Assembly: GCF_008107695.1 (NCBI RefSeq)
Contig: NZ_VIRG01000066.1
Location: 992,001 to 1,056,000, forward strand
Reading direction: 5' to 3'
DNA length: 64,000 bases
Source of the DNA: Stappia sp. BW2
Lineage (GTDB): Bacteria > Pseudomonadota > Alphaproteobacteria > Rhizobiales > Stappiaceae
A model generated the notes under the pieces. It had not been told where the DNA came from. It did not search any database and was given only the letters and a program-made list of their open reading frames with translations. Both the position numbers and the translations under genes were made by a program. This document shows, piece after piece, positions 1-8,291 of the stretch; positions within the stretch are counted from its first letter, which is position 1, and the number at the start of each line of letters is the position of its first letter.

Positions 1-1146
1 GATCCGACCTGGTTCCCGGATATGCCGGAAGACTTGCGCGAGATGTTCGCAAAGGTCACCAAGGGATCGCTGTCCGGCAAAGCCGGTGAAAAGCCGACCG
101 AAGACTTCAAGATCAACGGCCAGTATGTGGACACGCCGGACAAGGGCGTGGTCGGCATCCCCTTCTTTGATGGCTATGTCGAAAAAGCGGGGCTCGAATT
201 CCTGGAGGAGGCTGCCAAGAAGCCGGATACGCCGTTCTTCATCAACGTCAACTTCATGAAGGTGCACCAGCCAAACATGCCTGCACCCGATTTCAAAGGG
301 AAGTCGATCTCCAAGACCAAATATGCCGATTCCGTCGTCGAACTCGACGCGCGTATCGGCAATCTGGTCAAGAAGCTCGACGAGCTCGACCTTGCGGACA
401 ACACGATTGTCTTCTGGACGACGGACAACGGCGCCTGGCAGGACGTCTATCCGGATGCCGGCTATACGCCTTTCCGCGGGACCAAGGGCACCGTGCGTGA
501 AGGGGGCAACCGCGTTCCGGCAATCGTCCGCTGGCCCGGTCACGTCAAGCCGGACACCAAGAGTGCCGCTGTCGTCGGAGGTCTAGACCTGATGGCCACT
601 TTCGCTTCCGTCGCGGGCATCACCTTGCCGACCGAAGACCGCGAAGGCAAACCGATCATCTTCGACAGCTACGACATGACACCTGTCTGGGAAGGCACGG
701 GAGATTCCGGCCGCAAAGCCTGGTTCTATTTTACGGAGAACGAACTGTCGCCGGGCGCTGCCCGTGTCGGCAACTACAAGGCTGTGTTCAACCTGCGCGG
801 CGATGATGGCGCATCTACCGGTGGACTTGCCGTCGACAGCAACTTAGGATGGAAGGGCGCGGAAAGCTATGTTGCAACTGTTCCGCAGATTTTCAATCTG
901 CTTGCCGATCCGCAAGAACGCTACGACATGTTCATGAACAACTTCACCGAACGCACGTGGTACCTGCCGGTGATCAATGAGGAAGTGAAAAAACTCGTTG
1001 AATCCTACATCAAGTACCCGCCGCGGAAGCTGCAGAGTGAAGTTTACACAGGGCCGATTACTTTGACCCAGTATCAACGCTTCAAGTACGTTCAGGAGGC
1101 TCTTGCCAAGGACGGCTTCTCAATTGGTCTGCCGACCGGAAACTGA
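1..1146 (+). CDS. Arylsulfatase-family hydrolase, C-terminal part (5' end outside window)
   Basis: The frame is open from base 1, so the true start lies upstream. The visible 381 residues are the C-terminal two thirds of an alkaline-phosphatase-fold sulfatase. There is a metal-site motif TTDNG near window residue 142, followed by RGTKGTVREGG, the conserved lysine-containing loop that contacts the sulfate. The N-terminal CxPxR formylglycine motif would be upstream and cannot be checked. Family role: hydrolysis of sulfate esters in the periplasm or outside the cell. It reads in the same direction as a secreted phosphatase, a multiheme cytochrome and an outer-membrane protein, so it is probably part of an envelope gene set. 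The substrate is unknown, and phosphonate or phosphodiester hydrolases share this fold. Confidence 0.85.
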   Translation, partial: DPTWFPDMPEDLREMFAKVTKGSLSGKAGEKPTEDFKINGQYVDTPDKGVVGIPFFDGYVEKAGLEFLEEAAKKPDTPFFINVNFMKVHQPNMPAPDFKGKSISKTKYADSVVELDARIGNLVKKLDELDLADNTIVFWTTDNGAWQDVYPDAGYTPFRGTKGTVREGGNRVPAIVRWPGHVKPDTKSAAVVGGLDLMATFASVAGITLPTEDREGKPIIFDSYDMTPVWEGTGDSGRKAWFYFTENELSPGAARVGNYKAVFNLRGDDGASTGGLAVDSNLGWKGAESYVATVPQIFNLLADPQERYDMFMNNFTERTWYLPVINEEVKKLVESYIKYPPRKLQSEVYTGPITLTQYQRFKYVQEALAKDGFSIGLPTGN

Positions 1147-1229
1147 TCTGAACACGCCGACAGTGTCCGCCCCCGATCAGTGACGGGGCGGACATCAACC
1201 AGAAATCACCATATCGGAAGGTCTCAGCC

Positions 1230-2225
1230 ATGAACGCCAGATCACTCTTCAAAACGTTGGTGCTTTGCCTGGTGGCAATCAGCGTCTCGGCGGCAGGAGC
1301 CCTGGCCCAATCCGATCCGTTACCGTCCTGGAACGATGGCGCAAACAAGCAGGCAATCGTGGAGTTCGTCGAAGCCGTCACGGCGGAAGGCGGGGCGGAC
1401 TATGTGATACCGGAAAACCGGATCGCCACCTTTGACAATGATGGCACCTTGTGGGTCGAACATCCCATGTATACCCAGCTTGTCTTCGCACTCGACCGGG
1501 TAAAGGCCATGGCGCCGGACCACCCGGAATGGAAGACGACCCAGCCGTTCCAGGCCGTTCTGGAAAACGACATGGAAGCCCTCGGCAAGGCTGGCGAAAA
1601 GGGGTTGATGGAAATCATCGCTGCCACCCATGCCGGCATGAGCACCGACGCGTTCGAAAAGACGGTCACCGACTGGATCGCAACCGCCAAACACCCGAGG
1701 TTCGACAAGCTCTATACCGACCTTGTCTATCAGCCGATGCTGGAACTTCTCGCCTATCTGCGTGCCAACGACTTCAAGACCTTCATCGTTTCCGGTGGCG
1801 GCATCGAATTCATGCGTCCGTGGACCGAAAGGGTCTACGGGATTCCGACCGAGCAGGTGGTCGGCTCCTCTATCGTCACGGAATACAAGATCATCGACGG
1901 CGTTCCCACCTTGATGCGAACCCCCAAGATCGCCTTTGTTGACGACAAGGCCGGCAAGCCCGTGGGTATCCTGACCCACATCGGCAAGCGCCCGCTGGCA
2001 GCCTTCGGCAACTCCGACGGCGACTATCAGATGCTGCAATATACGACCGCCGGTTCCGGCAAGCGCCTCGGCATGTTCGTCCATCACGACGATGCAGTCC
2101 GGGAATATGCCTATGATCGCGATACCCATTTCGGGATGCTGAGCAAGGGCCTTGACGACGCTTCGAAAGAAGGGTGGCACATCATCAGCATGAAAGACGA
2201 CTGGAAGCAGATCTTTCCGGACTAG
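1230..2225 (+). CDS. Secreted HAD-superfamily phosphatase
   Basis: 331-residue protein with a cleavable signal peptide (about residues 1-26, ending AGALAQ). HAD motif I is TFDNDGTLW near residue 69, motif II lies in IVSGGG near residue 188, and motif IV is GNSDGDYQM near residue 260, so the catalytic aspartates are present. The layout resembles phosphoserine-phosphatase-like HAD hydrolases, exported here to the periplasm. It starts 83 bases after the sulfatase on the same strand and is followed 88 bases later by the multiheme cytochrome. The substrate is unknown. With the sulfatase it could strip sulfate or phosphate from an extracellular compound, which is inference from context only. Confidence 0.82.
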   Translation: MNARSLFKTLVLCLVAISVSAAGALAQSDPLPSWNDGANKQAIVEFVEAVTAEGGADYVIPENRIATFDNDGTLWVEHPMYTQLVFALDRVKAMAPDHPEWKTTQPFQAVLENDMEALGKAGEKGLMEIIAATHAGMSTDAFEKTVTDWIATAKHPRFDKLYTDLVYQPMLELLAYLRANDFKTFIVSGGGIEFMRPWTERVYGIPTEQVVGSSIVTEYKIIDGVPTLMRTPKIAFVDDKAGKPVGILTHIGKRPLAAFGNSDGDYQMLQYTTAGSGKRLGMFVHHDDAVREYAYDRDTHFGMLSKGLDDASKEGWHIISMKDDWKQIFPD

Positions 2226-2313
2226 ATCTGCGGGAAAGACACGATTTGGTGCCGGCAGACGCAGACCTCTCGCGTTATCCGGCGGATACGATGGAAAGGT
2301 TTGAGCGCCCAGA

Positions 2314-4269
2314 ATGCTGTTCACCCGATTGCTCGCCGCGCTCATTGCAACGCTCTGGCTGCAGAGCGCCATTGCTGCCGAAAACCTGTCTCCCGCTGTC
2401 CCGGACTATGCCGGCACAGCCGCCTGTACCGGCTGCCATGAAGCCGAAGCCAGCGCCTGGCGCAGCTCACACCATTCCAGGGCCTGGATGGAGCCCGGAC
2501 CGGATACGGTCGACGCGGACTTCGACAATTCCGAGTTCACGCACAAGGGGCGCACCAGTCGCTTCTTTACCCGGGACGGCGACTATTTCATCGAGACGAG
2601 CGACGTTCCGGGAAAGACGCAAACCTTCAAGGTGATTGGCGTCGACGGGATTGCGCCGCTGCAGCAGTATCTGGTTGAAACGGAACCTGGGCGGGTTCAG
2701 TCCTTCGACGTGGTGTGGGACCAGCAGAAGAAGCGCTGGTACCACCTTTACGGCGACGATGCGCCTCCACCGGCAGACGGTCTGCACTGGACCGGTCCTT
2801 ACAAGAACTGGAACGCCCGCTGCGCCGAGTGCCACTCCACCGGTTTTGAAAAAAACTATAACCCCGTCACCAGAACCTATTCCAGCCGGCAGGCGGAAAT
2901 CGGGGTCGGTTGTGAAGCCTGCCATGGTCCGGGAGCTGCACATCTGGCCTGGGCGAAAGACCCGGAGACCTATGCCGAAAGCCCCTTCCCGGGAACCGGC
3001 CCGTCCGGTCTTCTGCCGGTGTTTGCAAAAGGCCAACCGGAAGCGGAAATCCAGCAATGCGCAGGCTGTCATTCACGCCGCGAAGCCTTTGACGACGGCA
3101 ATCCGGTGCCGGGTACTCCGTTCCATGACGCCTATCGACTGTCACCGCTGCGCGCAGGCCTTTATCACGCGGATGGGCAGATCCTTGACGAGGTCTATGT
3201 CTACGGCTCGTTCCTGCAGTCGAAGATGTACGCCAAGGGGGTAAGCTGCAGCAATTGTCATGAGCCACACAGCGGAGAATTACGTGCGGAGGGCAACGCC
3301 GTTTGTACCCAGTGTCATAGCCCTGCGGGCAACAAGGCCTTCCCGTCCCTGACGGCCAGGCTCTATGACGATCCTTCACATCATTTCCATCAGCCTGACA
3401 CGCCGGGCGCTACGTGCAAATCGTGCCACATGATCGAGCGCGTCTATATGGGTATCGATGGCCGGAGGGATCATTCCTTCCGTGTTCCGAGGCCGGATCT
3501 TTCTGAAAAGCTCGGAACGCCGAATGCCTGCAACGATTGCCATACCGACAAGTCCGCCGCCTGGGCAGCAAAGGAACTTGAAAAGCGCTTTCCGGACAGC
3601 CGCCACCGCGGCCCGCATTTTGCGGAGATCTTTTCAGCCGCGCGGCAGGACCCGGGCGTCAACGCCGCGGACCTTCTGGCGGTTGCTCACCAGGCGAGCT
3701 ATCCGGGCATCGTGCGGGCGAGCGCGCTGGACCTGTTGCTGCCGGTTGCGACACCGGAGATTGCCGAGGCTGTCACCGACCTGTTCGCAGATCCGGAGCC
3801 CATGGTCCGTGCCGGGGCGCTGGCGCTGCAACAGCAGGTACCGCCACCCCAGCGACTTCCCCGGATCATTCCTGCCTTGAGTGACCCGGTCAAATCCGTG
3901 CGGATTGCGGCAGCACGCCTCATGATCGGCGCGCCCATCGCCCACATGCCCGAAAAAATGGCCGATGCAGCCTCCAGCGCCACAGCCGAATGGCAGCAAT
4001 CGCTCGCGAACAAGGCGGATTTTCCGGAGACCCAGCTCGTGCTGGGCGGAACGGCCCTTGTCCTTCGTAACATTCCGGCGGCAATTGCGGCTTTCGAAGA
4101 GGTCACCCTGCTGGATCCGCAAATGATCAATGCCTGGGTGATGCAAGTGCGCATCAAGATGGCCATCGGCGACATGGCGGGAGCGCAGCTGAGTCTGCAA
4201 AAGGCTTTGGTTGCCAATCCATCCGATCCGACGCTGAAATCCTACAAACAGCAACTTTCGCAACAATAG
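2314..4269 (+). CDS. Octaheme c-type cytochrome with HEAT and TPR repeats
   Basis: 651 residues: signal peptide (about 1-22), then eight CXXCH heme-attachment motifs, in order CTGCH, CAECH, CEACH, CAGCH, CSNCH, CTQCH, CKSCH and CNDCH, all within about the first 410 residues. The rest has HEAT-like helical repeats (about 440-545) and a TPR-like segment (about 570-650). This is the layout of the cytochrome c554/doubled-CXXCH proteins annotated as TPR cytochromes. It should be periplasmic, carry up to eight hemes and use its repeats for protein contacts. It follows the HAD phosphatase closely. Whether it is an enzyme or an electron carrier cannot be read from the sequence. Confidence 0.85.
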   Translation: MLFTRLLAALIATLWLQSAIAAENLSPAVPDYAGTAACTGCHEAEASAWRSSHHSRAWMEPGPDTVDADFDNSEFTHKGRTSRFFTRDGDYFIETSDVPGKTQTFKVIGVDGIAPLQQYLVETEPGRVQSFDVVWDQQKKRWYHLYGDDAPPPADGLHWTGPYKNWNARCAECHSTGFEKNYNPVTRTYSSRQAEIGVGCEACHGPGAAHLAWAKDPETYAESPFPGTGPSGLLPVFAKGQPEAEIQQCAGCHSRREAFDDGNPVPGTPFHDAYRLSPLRAGLYHADGQILDEVYVYGSFLQSKMYAKGVSCSNCHEPHSGELRAEGNAVCTQCHSPAGNKAFPSLTARLYDDPSHHFHQPDTPGATCKSCHMIERVYMGIDGRRDHSFRVPRPDLSEKLGTPNACNDCHTDKSAAWAAKELEKRFPDSRHRGPHFAEIFSAARQDPGVNAADLLAVAHQASYPGIVRASALDLLLPVATPEIAEAVTDLFADPEPMVRAGALALQQQVPPPQRLPRIIPALSDPVKSVRIAAARLMIGAPIAHMPEKMADAASSATAEWQQSLANKADFPETQLVLGGTALVLRNIPAAIAAFEEVTLLDPQMINAWVMQVRIKMAIGDMAGAQLSLQKALVANPSDPTLKSYKQQLSQQ

Positions 4270-4407
4270 AGCACAAAAGGCGTGATATACTTCCGATTGC
4301 TTTTTCCTGAAATACATCCGCCACACCTGAAAGACATATCCGGGTGTCATTGATGATCGGGCACCCGTCACGACGGCTAGCGGCCCTGGACATGGAAGGC
4401 ACATACC

Positions 4408-5199
4408 ATGAAGCAGTTGTTTGTTCTGGGCGCTCTCGCGCTTTTCTGCCAGATGGCGCCGGCAGGCGCCCAAGATGCCGACCTTGCCAAGAAGCTCTCC
4501 AATCCCGTGGCATCGCTCATCAGCGTTCCATTCCAATGGAACTACGATCATGGATTTGGTCCGTCGGACGGCAACAAGGTCACCTTGAATATTCAGCCGG
4601 TGGTGCCCATCACGCTCAACGAGCACTGGAACCTGATCTCGCGGACGATCGTTCCCGTGGTCTGGCAGGACGATATCGCCGGGAATTCAGGCACGCAGTT
4701 TGGTCTCAGCGATACCACGCAGAGCTTCTTCTTTTCACCCAAGGAACCGACGTCCGGCGGGATCATCTGGGGTCTCGGTCCGGTGATGTTGCTGCCAACA
4801 GGCACCGATGATCTGTTGAGCTCCCGCAAATGGGGCGCGGGACCGACAGGCGTTGTCCTGCGTCAGTCAGGCCCCTGGACCTACGGCGGCCTTGCCAACC
4901 ATGTCTGGTCCTTTGCGGGCGACGGTAACCGCAGCGACGTCAACTCGACCTTCCTGCAGCCGTTCCTGTCCTACACGACCAAGGACGCCTGGACCTTCAC
5001 GCTGAACTCGGAAAGCACCTATAACTGGACGTCGAACGAATGGTCGGTGCCAGTCAATGCCATGGTCGCCAAACTTGTGACGATAGACAAACAGCCCATC
5101 AGCCTTCAGGCGGGGGTTCGTTACTACGCGGTCAGTTCGGACAACGGTCCGGAAGGCTTCGGCGCACGAGCTGCAGTCACGTTTCTCTTCCCGAAATAA
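4408..5199 (+). CDS. Outer-membrane transporter-like protein (phenol-degradation MetA-pathway family)
   Basis: 263 residues with a signal peptide (about 1-21, ending GAQ), then alternating amphipathic strands rich in aromatic residues and a C-terminal VTFLFPK strand, as expected of a small outer-membrane beta-barrel. It resembles the family often labelled transporter, MetA-pathway of phenol degradation, or (wrongly) neuromedin U. It is the last gene of the sulfatase-phosphatase-cytochrome set, 138 bases after the cytochrome, and is followed by a clear hairpin terminator. It probably passes a small molecule across the outer membrane. The substrate is unknown. Confidence 0.7.
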   Translation: MKQLFVLGALALFCQMAPAGAQDADLAKKLSNPVASLISVPFQWNYDHGFGPSDGNKVTLNIQPVVPITLNEHWNLISRTIVPVVWQDDIAGNSGTQFGLSDTTQSFFFSPKEPTSGGIIWGLGPVMLLPTGTDDLLSSRKWGAGPTGVVLRQSGPWTYGGLANHVWSFAGDGNRSDVNSTFLQPFLSYTTKDAWTFTLNSESTYNWTSNEWSVPVNAMVAKLVTIDKQPISLQAGVRYYAVSSDNGPEGFGARAAVTFLFPK

Positions 5200-5248
5200 G
5201 TGCCATTCGTTTCAAGCGCGAATTGCGGACAAAAGACTTGAGATCAAA

Positions 5249-5281
5249 AGGCCGCTCCCTTCACCAGGACCGGCCTTTTTC
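5249..5281. terminator. Bidirectional hairpin terminator
   Basis: Inverted repeat AGGCCG / CGGCCT with A-run before and T-run after (AAAAGG...CCTTTTT). It lies between the convergent genes ending at 5199 (+) and 5308 (-), and can serve both. Confidence 0.7.
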
Positions 5282-5307
5282 TGTCGTGCAACGAAAGCAG
5301 CACCAAA

Positions 5308-5730
5308 TCAGGTCGAGACATTCGCCGCCTTGCGGTCCACCTTCCAGCCTTCCCGCGCTGCCTTCCACTCCAGCCAGGTGAAGCAGAGAACGATGACGGC
5401 CTGTGCCAGCAGGAACATCCAGCCGAGCATGTTGGGCGAAACCAGGCCCGTCAGCGGCAACAGCAGGCTGGCCACGGTCCAGAGAAGATTTCCGATGATA
5501 ACCAGGCTTGACGCCCAAGTGGGCACCGGCTCCGCGACCGCAAAGACCGCCATGAGCACCGCCACGGGAAACAGCGCCACGCCTGCCCAGAACAAAAGGC
5601 TGGCGGGAAGTGCCGTCAACCCGGCAATCCATCCCGAAGCCCCGACGAGCAGGATACCCGTCACTGCGCAGACGAGCGCGTCAAACCGCAGAACAATCTG
5701 TAGCGGAACAGGTTTATTCGATTTGGGCAT
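5308..5730 (-). CDS. Small four-helix membrane protein, unknown function
   Basis: 140 residues, almost entirely hydrophobic, with about four predicted membrane segments (starting near residues 8, 36, 66 and 97) and a charged C-terminus. The ATG at 5730 is chosen because GGAG lies seven bases upstream; an in-frame upstream start has none. The gene is divergent from an XRE regulator (start 5859) and shares a 128-base promoter region with it, suggesting that regulator controls it. I recognise no functional family. Confidence 0.7.
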   Translation of the reverse strand: MPKSNKPVPLQIVLRFDALVCAVTGILLVGASGWIAGLTALPASLLFWAGVALFPVAVLMAVFAVAEPVPTWASSLVIIGNLLWTVASLLLPLTGLVSPNMLGWMFLLAQAVIVLCFTWLEWKAAREGWKVDRKAANVST

Positions 5731-5858
5731 TTTCGGTCTCCACTCCTCGCGGCACGCCTGCACGGTGCGGGCGGCGACGAAGAAAGGATTGCCAACCGAT
5801 GTTCTGAAGTCGATTACTTTGGAGGTAATTGAATTATCGCGAGCGAAACGGCAGGGTA

Positions 5859-6683
5859 ATGCTCATGAAGCGGACAAATGAGACGGCGGGCGATCTGCTG
5901 CGTCAATGGCGTCAGCACCGGCGGTTGAGCCAGCTAGCGCTGGCAAGCGAAGCGGACATCTCGCAGCGGCATTTGAGCTTTCTGGAATCCGGACGCTCGC
6001 GTCCAAGCCGGGACATGGTGATGCATCTGGCCGAACAGCTGGATGTTCCCTTGCGCGAGCGCAACGCCATTCTGGTTGCCGCCGGCCATGCTCCGCAGTA
6101 TCCGCAGCATGATCTGGATGAACCCGAACTGGCTGCGGCAACCGCCGTTGTCCGCCGGATCCTCGACGGGCATATGCCTCATCCGGCTCTTGCCGTGAAC
6201 AGATACTGGGAGCTGCAAGCCGCCAATCAGGCGGTCTTTGCTCTGTTGGACGGCATCACACCACACCTTCTGGAAGCACCGGTAAACGTGCTGCGCCTCA
6301 GCCTGCACCCTGATGGACTGGCCCCACGTATCCTCAATCTCGGCGAATGGCAGACCCATGTTCTGGCACGCCTGGCACATGAGGTCGATCAATCGGCTGA
6401 CCCGAAACTGGCCGCCCTTCGGGACGAGCTTGCCGCAATGGTTCCAGATGAGGCAGACGAATCCCGCAAACCAAATCCCTTCCCCGAAGGACGCATTGCC
6501 GTTCCGCTTTATCTGCAAGGCCCAAATGGGCCCTTGAGCTTCCTGAGCACCACGACGGTGTTCGGCACGGCGGTGGATGTCACCTTGTCTGAGATCGCCA
6601 TCGAGGCGTTCTTTCCGGCAGACGAGGAAACGGCACGGCAGATGAATGCGTTGAGTGCTGGAAGCGCAGGCGGCCGTTCCTGA
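5859..6683 (+). CDS. XRE-family transcriptional regulator with MmyB-like ligand domain
   Basis: 274 residues. An N-terminal helix-turn-helix (about 10-65) contains LASEADISQRHLSFLESGRSRPS, typical of XRE proteins. The C-terminal part (about 95-260) matches the MmyB-type PAS-like sensor, including PHPALAVNRYWEL and a conserved Asp/Asn-rich middle. Start choice is open: ATG at 5859 or 5865, or a TTG at 5829 that has a perfect GGAGG but only three bases of spacing. It is divergent from a small membrane protein that it may regulate. Members bind DNA as dimers and often control neighbouring oxidoreductase or transport genes. The ligand is unknown. Confidence 0.85.
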   Translation: MLMKRTNETAGDLLRQWRQHRRLSQLALASEADISQRHLSFLESGRSRPSRDMVMHLAEQLDVPLRERNAILVAAGHAPQYPQHDLDEPELAAATAVVRRILDGHMPHPALAVNRYWELQAANQAVFALLDGITPHLLEAPVNVLRLSLHPDGLAPRILNLGEWQTHVLARLAHEVDQSADPKLAALRDELAAMVPDEADESRKPNPFPEGRIAVPLYLQGPNGPLSFLSTTTVFGTAVDVTLSEIAIEAFFPADEETARQMNALSAGSAGGRS

Positions 6684-6765
6684 GGTGCCCTCAGGTCGCC
6701 AAAACGGATGCAACGGCGCGGCGTGCCAGGGCGGCACTGCTGTGTTTGCGCCTGCATCTTTCAAC

Positions 6766-6790
6766 CGAACCCGCCGATGGGCGGGTTCGA
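6766..6790. terminator. Hairpin between convergent genes
   Basis: Perfect inverted repeat GAACCCGCC / GGCGGGTTC with a four-base loop, between the XRE gene (+) and ridA (-). The T-run is poor on both strands, so it may be a weak terminator or an mRNA 3'-end stabiliser. Confidence 0.5.
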
Positions 6791-6803
6791 TTTCGAAAGT
6801 GAT

Positions 6804-7154
6804 TTAGGCAAGCGCCGCGATGACGATGATCTCGACCTTGTATTCCGGCGCTGCCAGCTTGGATTCACCAGCTGCACGGGCCGGCGGATTGGCCGGGTCA
6901 ACCCAGGCGTCCCAGATCTTGTTCATCTCGGCAAAGTCCTTCATGTCGTCCAGCCAGATGGTGGCCTGAAGAATGCGGCTCTTGTCGCTTCCGGCCTGTG
7001 CCAGAAGAGCGTCGATGCGGTCCAGAATGGTCTGGGTCTGGTTGGTGACAGTGTCGCCCGGATTGCCGACCTGGCCGGCGAGATAAACGAGATCGCCGTG
7101 GATGACGGCCTGGCTCATGCGCGGGCCAACTTCCAGCCGTTTGATGTCGGACAT
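6804..7154 (-). CDS. RidA/YjgF-family enamine/imine deaminase
   Basis: 116 residues, the usual RidA length. It carries the family features SQAVIHGDLVYLAGQV near the N-terminus, TxxxLDRIDALLAQAG in the middle and an arginine in PARAAGES before a C-terminal VEIIVIAAL strand. RidA proteins hydrolyse reactive 2-aminoacrylate and imine intermediates released by dehydratases and amino acid oxidases. It is the last gene of the ten-gene operon, 36 bases after a DauA-like dehydrogenase, the kind of enzyme whose imino-acid product RidA removes. That pairing supports a real catabolic role here. It is a divergent member of the family, so imine specificity is not certain. Confidence 0.88.
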   Translation of the reverse strand: MSDIKRLEVGPRMSQAVIHGDLVYLAGQVGNPGDTVTNQTQTILDRIDALLAQAGSDKSRILQATIWLDDMKDFAEMNKIWDAWVDPANPPARAAGESKLAAPEYKVEIIVIAALA

Positions 7155-7190
7155 GATTGAATTCCTTCTAGTCTTGAAAGAGACGCCCGC

Positions 7191-8291
7191 TCAGAACAAG
7201 CGGGCGGGATCGAGAGCGGTCACGACCTTTTCGGGCAGCTCGCTCGGGTGCCTGAGACAAAGATCCGCAACGAGCCGGGACAGCGCTGGCGCCGTTTGTA
7301 CGCCGTAGCCCCCCTGACCGGCAAGCCAGAAAAACCCTTCCGCGTCAGGCGCGAAACCAACCACAGGTGTGCGATCCGCAACGAAGCTGCGCAAGCCCGC
7401 CCAGTTCCGCTCCACGCGGGTGACAGGCATGGTCACGGCCTGTTCAAAGCGATGCAGGCCTTCGGCCAGAACCATGTCGTCAGCCCAGGCATCATGCGGT
7501 TCGACGGGATCTTCATCGGCGGGTGACACCATGAACTTTCCTGCGTCCGGTTTGACGTACCATTGCTCCGACGCACTGGCGACGAGCGGCCATTTCGTAA
7601 TATCGACACCGTCCGGAGGTGGCACGATTGCGGCCGAGCGGCGCATGGGCACGAGCCCTATCTTCCGAGCGCCCGCGAGACCCGCAATCTGATCCGCCCA
7701 GGCTCCGGCGGCATTGATGAGAACCGGAGCCTCAAACACGCCCTTGGGCGTTTCGACACGCCACCTGTCTCCGCTCCTGAGAATGCGCTGTGCCGGTGCT
7801 TCCATGACGAACCGTGCCCCGGCCTTGCGTGCAAGCCGCGCAAAGCCCTGCAACAGCCGGTCGACGTCGATATCCTGCGCGTCCCGCTCGATGGCGGCGG
7901 CAGCAATGCACTCCTTGCGGAGCAACGGAAACAGGGCAACGGCTTCGTCCGCCGTCAGGACCTCCATGCCTTCGGTACCATCCAGATATGCCTGGAAGGC
8001 GTCCAGTTCGTCCTCGGTCGCAATCAGCATTTCCCCGCGGGGCGACAACAGGCTGTCGTCGGAAATTCCTTCCGGGCTCTTCAGAACCGGTTCAGAAGCC
8101 GCATTCAATGCCCGCAAGGTGGCATTGCCGTAGTTGCGGATGAAGATGGCAGCCGAGCGGCCGGTCGCGTGACGGCCGAGCGCATCTTCCATTTCCAGCA
8201 CGGTGACTTTCGCTTCCGGAGCAAGCCGCGCAGCGGCGCCAGTTCCGGCGATGCCCCCACCGATGATCAGAAAATCCGATGTTTCGATCAT
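7191..8291 (-). CDS. FAD-dependent D-amino acid dehydrogenase (DauA-like)
   Basis: 366 residues of the DAO fold. The N-terminal FAD motif is IIGGGIAGTGAAARLA, followed by GRHATGRSAA. Later blocks NAAGAWADQIAGLAG, WAGLRSFVADRTPVVG and FFWLAGQGGYGVQT closely match D-arginine dehydrogenase (DauA), which oxidises D-arginine, D-lysine and other D-amino acids to imino acids. That resemblance is from memory, not a search. The ATG overlaps the upstream deacetylase stop as ATGA (8288-8291), indicating translational coupling. With ridA downstream, the expected chemistry is amino acid to imino acid to keto acid plus ammonia. The substrate in this operon could be a D- or beta-type diamino acid. Confidence 0.87.
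   Translation of the reverse strand: MIETSDFLIIGGGIAGTGAAARLAPEAKVTVLEMEDALGRHATGRSAAIFIRNYGNATLRALNAASEPVLKSPEGISDDSLLSPRGEMLIATEDELDAFQAYLDGTEGMEVLTADEAVALFPLLRKECIAAAAIERDAQDIDVDRLLQGFARLARKAGARFVMEAPAQRILRSGDRWRVETPKGVFEAPVLINAAGAWADQIAGLAGARKIGLVPMRRSAAIVPPPDGVDITKWPLVASASEQWYVKPDAGKFMVSPADEDPVEPHDAWADDMVLAEGLHRFEQAVTMPVTRVERNWAGLRSFVADRTPVVGFAPDAEGFFWLAGQGGYGVQTAPALSRLVADLCLRHPSELPEKVVTALDPARLF

Noticed and set aside
1320-2372. Long open frame antisense to the HAD phosphatase gene
   Set aside because: It mirrors a gene with clear HAD motifs and has no recognisable protein features; GC-rich codon bias leaves such shadow frames.
3634-4626. Long minus-strand open frame opposite the cytochrome and the transporter-like gene
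   Set aside because: It spans two supported plus-strand genes and has no signal or motif of its own.
5814-5830. ATTAC-TTTGGAG-GTAAT as an XRE operator
   Set aside because: Arms of only five bases, overlapping a possible ribosome-binding site; too weak to list.
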